From Rubrivivax sp. (GTDB lineage: Bacteria > Pseudomonadota > Gammaproteobacteria > Burkholderiales > Burkholderiaceae_C): 64,000 nucleotides of DNA. The position numbers were made by a program, and so were the translations under genes. The notes under the pieces are model-generated. The model made no database searches. It had not been told where the DNA came from and was given only the letters and a program-made list of their open reading frames with translations. The stretch is from NCBI GenBank assembly GCA_030653505.1, contig JAURZK010000098.1, positions 1 to 64,000 on the forward strand, in the 5' to 3' direction. How positions within the stretch are numbered: the first letter of the stretch is position 1; every line of letters begins with the position of its first letter. Below, piece by piece: positions 29,977 through 39,099 of this stretch.

Positions 29977-30759
29977 ATGCGGCTCATCGTCACCCGCCCC
30001 GCGGCGCAGGCCGCCGACTGGGTGCAGGCGCTGCAGGCCCTGGGGCAGGACGCGGTGGCGTTGCCGTTGCTGGACATCGCGCCGGTGGCGGACCCGGCGC
30101 CGCTGCACGCTGCCTGGCGCGGGCTGGCGTCCGCCCACTTCGTGATGTTCGTCAGTGCCAACGCCGTGGCGCACTTCTTCGCCCAGGCGCCGGCCGGACT
30201 GGACTGGCCTGCCGGCCTGCGGGCCGGCTGCACCGGGCCGGGCACCTCGGCGGCCTTGCGCGCGGCCGGAGTGCCGGCGGGCAGCATCGTCGAGCCGCCA
30301 GCGGGCGCGAGCTTCGATTCCGAATCGCTGTGGGCGCTGCTGGCGCACGAGGACTGGGCCGGCCGCCGGGTGCTCGTCGTGCGTGGCGAGGAGGGCCGCG
30401 ACTGGTTCGCCGACACGCTGCGAGCCGGCGGCGCCGCGGTGGACTTCGTGGCCGCCTACCGCCGCTGCGCCCCGGCACTCGACGCCACCGCGCACGCGCT
30501 GCTGGCACACGCGCTGGCCGCGCCGGCCGCGCACCTGTGGCTGTTCAGCAGCAGCGAAGGTGTGGCCCATCTGCGCACGCTGGCGCCGGGCGCCGACTGG
30601 TCGCGCAGCCGCGCGCTGGCCTCGCACCCGCGCATCGCGCAGACGGCGCGCGAGCTGGGCTTCGCGCAGGTGACGCTGACGGCGCCTGCGCCGGCGGCCG
30701 TCGCCGCAGCGGCCGCGGCCGCGGCCGCAGGGCCATCGATACAATCTGCATCCCAGTGA
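29977..30759 (+). CDS. hemD: Uroporphyrinogen-III synthase
   Basis: A 260-residue product (MRLIVTRPAAQAADWVQALQ) that closes hydroxymethylbilane to uroporphyrinogen III. The family has low identity; recognisable pieces are FVSANAVAHFF, GCTGPGTSAALRAAGV, VLVVRGEEGRDWFADTLR and LWLFSSSEGVAHL. The position between hemC and hemX settles the call. An alanine-only stretch near the C-terminus (about 240-250) is unusual. The stop overlaps the hemX start (GTGA). Confidence 0.92.
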   Translation: MRLIVTRPAAQAADWVQALQALGQDAVALPLLDIAPVADPAPLHAAWRGLASAHFVMFVSANAVAHFFAQAPAGLDWPAGLRAGCTGPGTSAALRAAGVPAGSIVEPPAGASFDSESLWALLAHEDWAGRRVLVVRGEEGRDWFADTLRAGGAAVDFVAAYRRCAPALDATAHALLAHALAAPAAHLWLFSSSEGVAHLRTLAPGADWSRSRALASHPRIAQTARELGFAQVTLTAPAPAAVAAAAAAAAAGPSIQSASQ

Positions 30760-31892
30760 CCGATACCCTCGTGCCCCCTCCTGCCCAGCCGAACGAGGCG
30801 CACGCTGCGGCAACCTCGCCTGCCGCGGCGCCGGTGGTGGCCGCTGTGCAAGGCCACGGCCGCTGGATTGCAGCGGGCGCCAGCGTACTGGCCGCGCTGG
30901 CCGCGGCGGCGCTGGTGCTGGCCTGGAACACGCAGCAGCGGGTGAAGTCGCTGGAAGCCGAACTCGTCAAGCGCCAGCAGGACAGCGGCAGCCAGGCCAC
31001 CGAGGCGCGCACCTTGGCGCGCCAGGCCGAACTCACCGCACGCGAGACGGCGGCCAAGCAGGCGCTGCTGGAAGTCCGTGTCGCCGAGACTACATTGCAG
31101 CGCACGCAACTCGAAGAGCTGATCCAGTCGCTCTCGCGTTCACGCGATGAAAACGTGCTGGCCGACGTCGAGACCGCCATCCGCGTGGCGGTCCAGCAGT
31201 CCGCCATTACCGGCAGCGCCGAGCCACTGGTGCTGACGCTGAAGCAGGCCGACGAGCGCCTGGCGCGCTACAACCAGCCGCGACTGGAACGCGTGCGCCG
31301 CGCCGTGGCGCAAGACCTGGAACGCACCCGCAGCGCGGGCGTCACCGACATCGCCCAGCTCACCATCCGCCTGGACGAGGTCATCCGCCAGGTCGACGAC
31401 CTGCCGCTGCTTTCGGCACCCGAGCGCCGTGTGCCGGCGCGCGTGGTGCCGGTGGCGGCCGCGGCCAGCGTGGCGGGCTCGGCTTCCGCCCCGGCCGCAG
31501 CAGCCAGCGCAGGGGCTTGGCCCTGGGTCGCACCCTGGCGCGAGTTCGGCGCGGTGGTCTGGCACGAAGTCAGGAACCTCGTGCGCGTGACGCGCATCGA
31601 CGCGCCCGAGGCCATGCTGCTGGCGCCCGAGCAGGCATTTTTTCTGCGCGAGAACCTCAAGCTGCGCCTGCTGAACGCGCGCCTGGCGCTGCTGTCGCGC
31701 CAGTTCGACACCGCGCAGTCCGACCTGCGCGACGCGCAGGCCGCGCTCGACCGCTACTTCGACCGCAGCACGCGGCGTGTGGCCGCTGCCAGCGATCTGG
31801 TGCGTGGCGTCACGGCCCAGGCGCGGCTGGTCAACGTGCCGCGGCCCGACGCCACGCTGGCGGCCATCGCCACCGCGTCGGCCGGTCGCTGA
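30756..31892 (+). CDS. hemX: HemX-like uroporphyrinogen-III C-methyltransferase-family membrane protein
   Basis: A 378-residue protein beginning at the GTG at 30756 that overlaps the hemD stop. One membrane segment (WIAAGASVLAALAAAALVLAW, about 39-59) is followed by a coiled coil (QQRVKSLEAELVKRQQDSG to LLEVRVAETTLQRTQLEELIQ) and a helical domain ending around LLSRQFDTAQSDLRDAQAALDRYFD. HemX lacks the methyltransferase active site and may scaffold haem-pathway or quality-control complexes. Long pieces of the neighbouring frame upstream of 30756 are not used. Confidence 0.9.
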   Translation: MTDTLVPPPAQPNEAHAAATSPAAAPVVAAVQGHGRWIAAGASVLAALAAAALVLAWNTQQRVKSLEAELVKRQQDSGSQATEARTLARQAELTARETAAKQALLEVRVAETTLQRTQLEELIQSLSRSRDENVLADVETAIRVAVQQSAITGSAEPLVLTLKQADERLARYNQPRLERVRRAVAQDLERTRSAGVTDIAQLTIRLDEVIRQVDDLPLLSAPERRVPARVVPVAAAASVAGSASAPAAAASAGAWPWVAPWREFGAVVWHEVRNLVRVTRIDAPEAMLLAPEQAFFLRENLKLRLLNARLALLSRQFDTAQSDLRDAQAALDRYFDRSTRRVAAASDLVRGVTAQARLVNVPRPDATLAAIATASAGR

Positions 31893-31937
31893 CGGCGCGG
31901 CGCGGGCCAGCAGCGCGGACCACAGGCAGCAACCCCG

Positions 31938-33200
31938 ATGCGCGGCGTCATCTGGCTTGTGGGCTTGTTCGTGGTCGCCGTGGTGGCCGCCACGACGCTG
32001 GGCAGCAACGACGGCCTCGTCAGCATCTACTGGGGCGGCTGGCGCACCGACTTCTCGCTCAACCTCTTCGTGCTGGCGCTGCTCGGCGCCTGCCTGGTGC
32101 TGATGGCGGCGGTGCGGGCTTTCAGCTCGTTGCTCAGTCTGCCCAAGCGCGCCGGTGCCTGGCGTGCGCTGCGTCGCGAACGTGCCGCGCAGGCCGCGCT
32201 GCGCGAAGCGTTGACAGAGTACTTCGGCGCCCGCTATGGCCGCGCGCGCGGCGCCGCGCAGCGGGCGATGCTCATCGCCGAAGAGCACGAGGTGCTGAAA
32301 GCCGACCCCGAGTTCCGCGTGCTGGCGGGCCTGCTGGCCGCCGGCAGCCTGCACCGCCTGCAGGACCGCCCGCGCCGCGACGCCGCGCTGGCACAAGCGC
32401 TGCGGGCCGCGCAGGGCAGCTCCAAGGGCCTGCGCGGCGGCGCCCGCAACACCGAGGAGGCCGTGCGCCTGCTGGCCGCCGAATGGGCGCTAGACGATCG
32501 CGACGCGCCACGCGCGATCGAGACACTCGACGCCATGCCGCCGGGCGCCGCGCGCCGCACCCACGCGCTGCGCCTGAAGCTGCAGGCGCTGCGCATGGTG
32601 CGCCAGCCCCTGGACGCGTTGCAGACGGCGCGCCTGCTGGCCAAGCACCAGGCCTTCTCGCCGCTGGTGGCGCAGGCGCTGCTGCGTGCGCTGGCCGGCG
32701 AGACGCTGGAAGGCGCGCACGACGTGCAGCAGTTGCGCCGCCTGTGGGGCCAGTTCGACGCTGCAGACCGCCGCGACCCTCAGGTAGTGGCACGCGCGGC
32801 GCTGCGCGCCGTTCACCTCGACGCCGGCGAAGACGCCAGGCAATGGCTCAAGCCCTTCTGGGACCGGCTGTCGGAACTGTCGCGCGAAGATCGCGAGCAG
32901 GTGGCGCTGGCGTTGATCGAGGCGCGTACCGGTATCGGCGTCGACTGGCTGCCGCGGCTGGAGGCCGCGGCGCAGGCCCACGGCCACGAAGCTGCGGTCG
33001 TCGCCGCCGTGGGCATGGTCTTCGCCGAACGCCAGCTCTGGGGCAAGGCACGCCTGCTGCTCGAGCAGGCCGCCGCGGCGCCCGGGCTGGCCTCGCGCAC
33101 CCGCCGCGCCGCCTGGCGCCAGTTGGCGGCGCTGGCACGCGAGGAAGAGGACGAGGCGCGGGCGCTGCGCTGCGAGCAGGCCGCGGCGGCGCTGGATTGA
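31938..33200 (+). CDS. hemY: HemY-like membrane TPR protein
   Basis: A 420-residue protein with two N-terminal membrane segments (VIWLVGLFVVAVVAATTLG, about 4-22, and FSLNLFVLALLGACLVLMAAV, about 38-60) and a TPR-like helical body (EHEVLKADPEFRVLAGLLAAGSLHRLQ, DALQTARLLAKHQAFSPLVAQALLRAL). It is the proteobacterial HemY family, unrelated to the Bacillus protoporphyrinogen oxidase of the same name. It closes the hem run, 57 bases before the tRNA. Confidence 0.92.
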   Translation: MRGVIWLVGLFVVAVVAATTLGSNDGLVSIYWGGWRTDFSLNLFVLALLGACLVLMAAVRAFSSLLSLPKRAGAWRALRRERAAQAALREALTEYFGARYGRARGAAQRAMLIAEEHEVLKADPEFRVLAGLLAAGSLHRLQDRPRRDAALAQALRAAQGSSKGLRGGARNTEEAVRLLAAEWALDDRDAPRAIETLDAMPPGAARRTHALRLKLQALRMVRQPLDALQTARLLAKHQAFSPLVAQALLRALAGETLEGAHDVQQLRRLWGQFDAADRRDPQVVARAALRAVHLDAGEDARQWLKPFWDRLSELSREDREQVALALIEARTGIGVDWLPRLEAAAQAHGHEAAVVAAVGMVFAERQLWGKARLLLEQAAAAPGLASRTRRAAWRQLAALAREEEDEARALRCEQAAAALD

Positions 33201-33257
33201 GGCGGTACCGGCGCGGCCGGCGGGCCACTGATCCGCTGGTATACTGCGAGGCTTGAT

Positions 33258-33334
33258 GCGGCTGTAGCTCAGCTGGATAGAGTACTTGGCTACGAACCAA
33301 GGGGTCGTGGGTTCGATTCCTGCCAGCCGCACCA
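33258..33334 (+). tRNA. tRNA-Arg (anticodon ACG)
   Basis: A 77-base tRNA. Acceptor arms GCGGCTG (33258-33264) and CAGCCGC (33324-33330) pair fully; discriminator A and an encoded CCA end at 33334. The anticodon stem is CTTGG/CCAAG with the loop CTACGAA, giving ACG. D stem GCTC/GAGT, T arm around TTCGATT. It marks the change from conserved chromosome to mosaic sequence, so it is a likely integration site. Confidence 0.97.
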
Positions 33335-33344
33335 TAAAAGACGA

Positions 33345-33372
33345 GGGTTAGCACGTTAGCGCGTGCTAACCC
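33345..33372 (+). terminator. Strong hairpin after tRNA-Arg
   Basis: The arms GGGTTAGCACG (33345-33355) and CGTGCTAACCC (33362-33372) form an 11-base perfect stem with a six-base loop, followed by a T-rich but interrupted tail (TTTAGTCTTT). It is probably the tRNA terminator; the stem may also belong to an attachment site of the island. Confidence 0.75.
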
Positions 33373-33393
33373 TTTAGTCTTTCTGACGATGTC

Positions 33394-33411
33394 TGGGAAC
33401 GATTTGGGAAC
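33394..33411 (+). repeat. Direct repeat TGGGAAC, 11 bases apart
   Basis: TGGGAAC occurs at 33394-33400 and again at 33405-33411, one helical turn apart, just downstream of the tRNA hairpin. Similar short direct repeats next to tRNA genes serve as arm-type sites for integrases. No integrase gene is visible nearby, so this is a weak call. Confidence 0.35.
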
Positions 33412-33807
33412 AGTTGAGATACTGCTTCGCCGCTATCGGATATGGGATGCGGTGGGCCCTCGTGAGCTGATCGATTGATCGCCACTGGACGTCATCACCG
33501 TCCATGAAGAGGGATCTCGCGTCCGGTCCGATCCCGCGTTCCTTTCTTGGCTGCCGCGAACGCCCGCGTAAAGCAAAGATGCAGCGTCGTTACCCGGTGC
33601 CTACCTTGCCTGCAATGGATTCTGTGAGGCTTCTTGAAGTCGAATGGACCGGAATCGATGGCGAACGTGCGTCTTGAGCCCGTTTTCTCCGTGTTCTCTC
33701 GGCCCTGAAGGTCGTAGAAATTGGAGGTCCGGAAGCCAAGTGCGAGAGGGCCACTTCGCGCGTCATGAAGAGGCGTTGACGGGTGGGCGCCCCACAAGGG
33801 TCGTCGC
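33412..33807. other. Gene-poor start of the island
   Basis: This stretch has visibly lower GC than the hem genes. Open frames on both strands here are short or overlap the end of the next gene in another frame, and their translations have no domain. It may hold decayed pieces of an integrase gene, but nothing recognisable remains. Confidence 0.4.
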
Positions 33808-34851
33808 TCAGTCACTGATCGCCTTGTAGATGTCCTCTGAATTCCAGCCAAGAGTCTCAGAGACGACAAGCGCGACAGCGAGCAGCGTGCACTCGTCGGA
33901 TTTGAACATCGCAGCCAACAGCTTGGCTTCATCGTCGTTGCCTGTCGCCAAGGCAGCAAGCAATGCTCGCGCAACGGCCTTGCCCGTGGCGGATTCGGCT
34001 TTGATCAAAGACTGGAAATCGACCTTGTGCAGACCGCGAGCAAGATAGTTGAGCGCTGGGCGCATCCGATACGGCAACTTGGCGGTTTCATCGTCGTCGG
34101 CGAAGCGTTTCATCAAGGCTGACAAGTCGATCCCTCTTGCCGCCGCCGCCGCGAGAAACTTCGCCCCGCCTTTGCCGCTCGGCAAGCCGAGTTCGGCACA
34201 CTTTCTTGGCGCACCGCGGTGAACGGAGCACCAATCCGAATGGTGCGAGACAAAGTCAATGTGTCGAACCCTTCTCAGAGGCAGATCGGCCTCGAGCATG
34301 AACTCCAGGCAAAGTTTGCCATTGCGATAGTGGGTATCGGTCGCTTGGTCGTGCCACCATGGACCCGTTGCTGCCGCGGGATCGTAGGGCTTCAGGGTCC
34401 GGCTTCTGTCCTGGTCCGTGATCAGAATGCGGCATGCCGTAGGGTTGTAGGCTGTGATGGCCTCCACCCAATAGAACTGCATGCCCTTGATCAGGTCGGC
34501 AAATCGGTAGGTGAATCTGACGTTGCCGTAACGGAAGCCATCATTCCAATCGTTGGGCGACAGCCAAGTCACTAGGATGCGGCGACGGTTCAGCACGGAC
34601 TCATCGAAGACCAGGCTCTGGCGTATCCGGTCATCCAGAACAATTCGCACAGCGCTGTCAACGTGACTGACATGGCTGACCTCATCGAAGGGTCGACAGT
34701 CGTCGTTAGTCCAGTTGCTCTGTGTTGAGGGCTTGCCTACCTTGTATGGCTCCCACTCCAGCTTTGTAACCACGTAAAGCCCTCCGAAGTTGCCAGTGCG
34801 ATTTTGGCGGATCGGTCCGCGCGGCTCGTCGCGGCAGCGGACCAAGCTCAT
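33808..34851 (-). CDS. Hypothetical island protein
   Basis: A 347-residue product that I do not recognise. It has an N-terminal region rich in Trp, Tyr and charged residues with beta-like patterning (VVTKLEWEPYKVGKPS, RILVTWLSPNDWNDGFRYGN, WVEAITAYNPTACRILITDQD), a DFVSHHSDWCSVHRG segment with His and Cys that could bind metal, and a helical C-terminal half. Codon use is less GC-biased than the chromosomal genes, consistent with transfer. It is divergent from the alpha/beta hydrolase gene. ATG at 34851; a later start in the first 30 codons is possible. Confidence 0.65.
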   Translation of the reverse strand: MSLVRCRDEPRGPIRQNRTGNFGGLYVVTKLEWEPYKVGKPSTQSNWTNDDCRPFDEVSHVSHVDSAVRIVLDDRIRQSLVFDESVLNRRRILVTWLSPNDWNDGFRYGNVRFTYRFADLIKGMQFYWVEAITAYNPTACRILITDQDRSRTLKPYDPAAATGPWWHDQATDTHYRNGKLCLEFMLEADLPLRRVRHIDFVSHHSDWCSVHRGAPRKCAELGLPSGKGGAKFLAAAAARGIDLSALMKRFADDDETAKLPYRMRPALNYLARGLHKVDFQSLIKAESATGKAVARALLAALATGNDDEAKLLAAMFKSDECTLLAVALVVSETLGWNSEDIYKAISD

Positions 34852-35048
34852 GATGCGTCGTCATGGGCCGGTCCGTCGCGGAACTACATAGAGGAATGGC
34901 GCGCGCCCCGACATGGACTCATTGGGGATGGGTGATACTGATTGGCCGCCGCAGAGCGCGCTGCGCGCCATCCCTCCATCATGAGGATGATGCGTCAGGT
35001 CGGCTCATCGAATATGAAGAAGCGCGTCGCACCAATGTGGAGGACCGT

Positions 35049-36335
35049 ATGCGCATTCGCTTCGCTCTCGTCGTCGTGGCGCTCGCCAGTTTCGGCGCTG
35101 CCGCCTTCGCGGAGTGCGGCGCCGTGTCGCCGGAAGCGCTCGATACGCTGGAGGCGAAGCTCGCTCAGACGCAGAGTGCGATGGCGGCGACTCCGGAAGC
35201 GGATCGCGACAAGCCTGGCTACAGGGTCCTGCAGGAACGCGCGCTGCTGGAACTCGAACAAGTGCAATGCAAGCGCGAGGCCACAGCACCGACCGAGGCG
35301 GTCAAGCGAGGGCCAGGGGTCGCGACCACCTTTGCCACGATCCCTGTGCTCTTCGTGACGGACCGAGCACCGGTCGAGCCACCGCCAGACGCGGCAGGCT
35401 TCTTTGGAGCGCAGCGCCGTACGACCGGGGTCGCCTATGGTCGCGTCATGGTCCGCATGCCGGCCGAAAACTACGTCGCCGGAGCCGCTGCGCCGAAAGG
35501 AATCACCCTGTCGACCGAGGAGGGCTCCTCGGCGGGCATCAGCGTGGCCATGCCCCAACTCATGGACGCCGACGCGTTCTCGGCCGAGATCGCGAAGTAC
35601 AAGAGTGGGCTGCCAACGAGCGCGCCCGTCAGGGTGCTGCTGTTCGTGCACGGCTTCAACGTGTCGTACAAGGACAGCGTCCAGGCCGCCGCGCGCTTGG
35701 CCTGGGGTGTGCGCTTCGACGCCTTGCCGATTGCGATCAGTTGGCCGTCCCAGGCCAAGGTGCTCCGATACTGGCAGGACGAGCAATCGATCGAGCCCTC
35801 GACCGAACGGCTCAGACCCATCGTGCAGAAGGTCCTTTCGCATCCGCAGATCGACGAGGTGATCGTCGTGGCGCACAGCATGGGAACGCGCCTGACGACC
35901 CGGCTGTTGTCCCAGCTTGACCTGGCGAAGGCGTCGATCCCGAAATTGACTCGCGTGGCATTCGCGGCCGCTGACCTGAACGAGGAGGAGATCAACGAAC
36001 TCTGGCCTCGCATCCAATCCTTGCCGAAGAAGGGGTGGACGTTCTACACCTCGGGCAACGACTACGCGCTGCTGGCATCGGACATCGTGCATGCGCGGCC
36101 GCCGGTCGGAGACTCCCGCGACCGCGTCTTCACCGCCAAACCCGGCGACACCGTGGACGCAAGCGCGATCGCGCCGGCGTTGAAGGGCTACGGCCATTCA
36201 TACGTCGTCGACAACCCGCAACTGCATGTGGACCTGCGGCGATGGGTCTTCGACGGGCTGGCCGTCGCAGACCGCGGGTTGAAGGCCGGTGATCGGCCGC
36301 CCGCGGAGTTCTGGGTCCTGCCCAAGAAGCCTTGA
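35049..36335 (+). CDS. Exported alpha/beta hydrolase, DUF900-like
   Basis: A 428-residue protein with a signal peptide (RIRFALVVVALASFGAAAFAEC). The hydrolase domain begins about residue 105 (ATIPVLFVTDRAPVEPP), with the oxyanion region VLLFVHGFNVSYKDSV, the nucleophile elbow VVAHSMGTRLTTRLL (Ser in AHSMG), FAAADLNEEEINEL carrying the likely Asp, and GHSYVVDNPQLHVDL the likely His. DUF900 enzymes are secreted esterases or lipases of uncertain substrate. ATG at 35049 is chosen for the signal peptide. The CHAT gene starts 7 bases downstream, so they form one operon. Confidence 0.85.
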   Translation: MRIRFALVVVALASFGAAAFAECGAVSPEALDTLEAKLAQTQSAMAATPEADRDKPGYRVLQERALLELEQVQCKREATAPTEAVKRGPGVATTFATIPVLFVTDRAPVEPPPDAAGFFGAQRRTTGVAYGRVMVRMPAENYVAGAAAPKGITLSTEEGSSAGISVAMPQLMDADAFSAEIAKYKSGLPTSAPVRVLLFVHGFNVSYKDSVQAAARLAWGVRFDALPIAISWPSQAKVLRYWQDEQSIEPSTERLRPIVQKVLSHPQIDEVIVVAHSMGTRLTTRLLSQLDLAKASIPKLTRVAFAAADLNEEEINELWPRIQSLPKKGWTFYTSGNDYALLASDIVHARPPVGDSRDRVFTAKPGDTVDASAIAPALKGYGHSYVVDNPQLHVDLRRWVFDGLAVADRGLKAGDRPPAEFWVLPKKP

Positions 36336-36342
36336 GGGCGGC

Positions 36343-38907
36343 ATGCGCGCGGCCCATCGGTTCGTCGTTCGCGCCGCCGCGCTCGCGGCGTGCGCCGTGG
36401 TGACCCTCGCCGAGGCCCAGCCCGCGGGCATGATCGATCCACTCTACGAGCATCGCTGCAATGTCGTTGTCGATCCCGCGCTCGCGAAAGCGGGCAAGGG
36501 GGCGTTGCGGGAGAAGTTGATCCAACTCGACGGCTTGTACAAGCGCAGCATCGTGCTGGCGCAATCGGGCGACCCGCAAGCTGCATTGCAGCAGCTTCTC
36601 ACTTTCCAGAAGGCAATGGCGGCCATCTTGGCGCCGACGCATCATGTGTACGTCGATGCACTGCTGCGCGGGGTTGCACTGCGCAGTGAACTGCGCGATT
36701 TCGAGGATGCGATGCGGGATGCCGAGGCGGCCGTCCGCACGAGGGAGGGCTGCCTCGGGCCGGGCAACCCGTTCACGCTGGAAGCGATGTCGGTCATGGC
36801 TCGCTTGCAGGAGCGGATGGGACTGTTTCCCACCTCGCTGAAACTGTCCCAAGAGATTCTGGGGCGCCAGCGGCGGCGCCTCGAAGGCATGAATCCAGTC
36901 GACGCAGCAGCGCCGACGGAGCAGAAGCGCCTGCTCGTCGCCTCGGCAAACGTCGCGGCGTTGGCGTACCGCACTCGCGACTTCGAGCGGGCCAAACTCG
37001 GCGCGGCGGCGACCGTGGAAGTTGCCGACAAGCTGCCGGCCGATGATCTCGAACGCTATGAATTGCTGAACAGCGCCTGGTACATCCTCGACCGCATTGC
37101 GTTCTTCGGCAAGGACGCGCAGAGCCAGCTCAGTGCCATCGAGGGGCTGGAGCAAAGCTACCAGGCGATGCGTGCCAGGCTCGGACAGGAACACCCCCGT
37201 ACGCTGCCGCTACTCAGCAACCTGGGGTTCGCGGTGGCGGACGTCGATGCCAAGCGGGCGGTCCCGATTCTCGGCGACTATGTGGCGATGGTGGAGGCGC
37301 AGCGATTGCGATCGCCACTGCCCGGCGATCGCCGCGTGCTGCTCGAGAGCCGGGCCAACGTCTACCAACGCTTTGCCTTTGCGGCGCACGAGGCGCAGCG
37401 CACCGAAGAGGCCTTCTGGGGCATGGAGTGGTCCAAGTCGCGGGCCCTGCGCGATGACCTGTCGATCAAGCTGGCGCTTGCCGACAAATCGCTGACGAGC
37501 GAGGACCGGGCGGCGCTGGCCGCGTCGGAATCCCGGATCGCCCAGTTGGAGGCGGCGGTCGAGGCCGTTCAGGCCGATCCACCGAAACGTGACGCCGCCC
37601 GGCAGGCACTACTCAACGAAAAGCAGGCCTATGAGCGCACATTCAGCGCTGCCGAGGCGCGCAATCCGGCGCTTCGTCTGGCGTCGTTGTCGAAGATCCA
37701 ACGGCCCGACAACGCCAAGGAGCTCCTGAAATTGGATGAGGTGTACCTCGGCTACCTGACGCGGCGCGTGGACGGCCCCATCTTCGAGGTGCTGATCGCG
37801 GTGCTCGAACCTACTGGCCGGCTGACGCTGGCCGGGCCGGTGACGGTGCTGGGGCTCGAGAACTCCGTGTCGAGCTTCGCGCAGATCCTCTCCACCGCCG
37901 GCGGCCTGGACGCTGTGGCACAAGCCGGGAAGGACCTGTTCCGCGTCGGTGACGCGTTCTTCATCGACGATGCCAACAAGACGTATCCGCAGGCCAAGAA
38001 GATCGTGACCATCGATCCATTGCGCGTGACGCTGTCGAACACGCTGTTGCCGGACGCTGTGCGCGACATCGTTGCCCGATACCGCCGATGGATCATCTCG
38101 CCCGGCGGCGCGCTGTGGAATGTCCCGTTCGAAGCCTTGAGCGATGGCAAGGGTCTGGTGGTCGATGAAAGGATCGTGCGCTACGCCCACTCGTGGAGCA
38201 TGCTCACACTGCTGAACGCGAGGTCCAAGGCACGCGATCAGGCACCTCCCACGGAGTTGCTGGCCATCGGCGGGGCGACCTATGCGGACCGCGTGCTGCC
38301 GCGAGGGGTGCCCAACGAGGCGTTCCCCAAGTGGGGCGATCTCACCTACTCCGACAAGGAACTGCTTCGCGTCGCTAAGACGTACGGGCTCGTCGAGGGC
38401 CGTTCGCTGTTTCGCGGCGCCAATGCCACGCGGCAGACCATCGCGACGCTGCAGTCTTCGGGCGAACTCGCGCGAGCGCGCATGGTTCTGATGTCGGCGC
38501 ACGGATATCTGAACCTTGCGAACCCCGCGCTCAGTGCCGTTGTGTTGGGGCGGCCGACCGATGGCACCGAAGTGGACCGATACCTGAGTGCGCACGACAT
38601 TGCGCGGCTGTCGCTCAACGCCGACGTGGTCGTGGTGTCGAGTTGCGAGAGTGGACGTGGGCGGCTCGCGGCCGGAGAGGGCGTGCTGGGTCTGCCCTAT
38701 GCCTTCTTCTCGGCCGGGGCGCTGAGCACGGTGCTCACGGTGTGGAAGATCTACGATGACGCCGCCACGGCGAACCTGGTGGATCAGTTCATGGACGGAA
38801 TGCGGCGCGGCTTGCCGACGGACGAGGCGCTCACGCTCGCCAAGCGCACGATCCGGAGGTCGGCTGACGAGGCCAACTGGGCGCCTTTCATGCTGCTCGG
38901 CCGCTGA
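36343..38907 (+). CDS. CHAT-domain protein with N-terminal TPR-like region, exported
   Basis: An 854-residue protein. A signal-like N-terminus (FVVRAAALAACAVVTLAEAQ) precedes TPR-like helices of about 320 residues, a coiled linker (LAASESRIAQLEAAVEAVQAD) and a C-terminal CHAT peptidase domain. The catalytic dyad is visible: His720 in SAHGYLNL and Cys768 in SSCESGRGRLA, with GEGVLGLPYAFFSAGA behind it. CHAT proteases are caspase-like and several act in defence or cell-death systems, but those are usually cytoplasmic, whereas this one appears exported together with a hydrolase. The substrate is unknown. Confidence 0.87.
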   Translation: MRAAHRFVVRAAALAACAVVTLAEAQPAGMIDPLYEHRCNVVVDPALAKAGKGALREKLIQLDGLYKRSIVLAQSGDPQAALQQLLTFQKAMAAILAPTHHVYVDALLRGVALRSELRDFEDAMRDAEAAVRTREGCLGPGNPFTLEAMSVMARLQERMGLFPTSLKLSQEILGRQRRRLEGMNPVDAAAPTEQKRLLVASANVAALAYRTRDFERAKLGAAATVEVADKLPADDLERYELLNSAWYILDRIAFFGKDAQSQLSAIEGLEQSYQAMRARLGQEHPRTLPLLSNLGFAVADVDAKRAVPILGDYVAMVEAQRLRSPLPGDRRVLLESRANVYQRFAFAAHEAQRTEEAFWGMEWSKSRALRDDLSIKLALADKSLTSEDRAALAASESRIAQLEAAVEAVQADPPKRDAARQALLNEKQAYERTFSAAEARNPALRLASLSKIQRPDNAKELLKLDEVYLGYLTRRVDGPIFEVLIAVLEPTGRLTLAGPVTVLGLENSVSSFAQILSTAGGLDAVAQAGKDLFRVGDAFFIDDANKTYPQAKKIVTIDPLRVTLSNTLLPDAVRDIVARYRRWIISPGGALWNVPFEALSDGKGLVVDERIVRYAHSWSMLTLLNARSKARDQAPPTELLAIGGATYADRVLPRGVPNEAFPKWGDLTYSDKELLRVAKTYGLVEGRSLFRGANATRQTIATLQSSGELARARMVLMSAHGYLNLANPALSAVVLGRPTDGTEVDRYLSAHDIARLSLNADVVVVSSCESGRGRLAAGEGVLGLPYAFFSAGALSTVLTVWKIYDDAATANLVDQFMDGMRRGLPTDEALTLAKRTIRRSADEANWAPFMLLGR

Positions 38908-38977
38908 CCCCTCGCTGGAAAGTCGGTGTGCGCCAGAGTCAGCCCACGTTCTTGAGCGGCGAAGCGCTGCAACGGAT

Positions 38978-39097
38978 TGTCCGAAAAATGCATGCAAATT
39001 TCGGACAGATCAGGGGTGCAAGTTGTCCGAAATAAAACAACAGTTTTCGGACAAATGGGTTGCCAAAAGTCCGAAAAAAACATACAAATATCGGACA
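38978..39097. promoter_or_regulatory. Three spaced operator palindromes upstream of abiEi
   Basis: Three near-identical 30-base inverted repeats occur at 38978-39007, 39024-39053 and 39068-39097. Each has a left arm matching TGTCCGAAA (the third begins with A), a 12-base A-rich spacer, and a right arm matching TTTCGGACA (third: TATCGGACA). Their start points are 46 and 44 bases apart, about four helical turns. AbiEi antitoxins of the family repress their own promoter by binding inverted repeats, so these are the probable operators. A further half-site TGTCCGA (39101-39107) overlaps the start codon. Confidence 0.85.
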
Positions 39098-39099
39098 CC

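Noticed and set aside
33495-33974. 159-codon minus-strand frame
   Set aside because: It overlaps the end of the 33808 gene in another frame and its product is an Arg/Ser-rich string without any domain.
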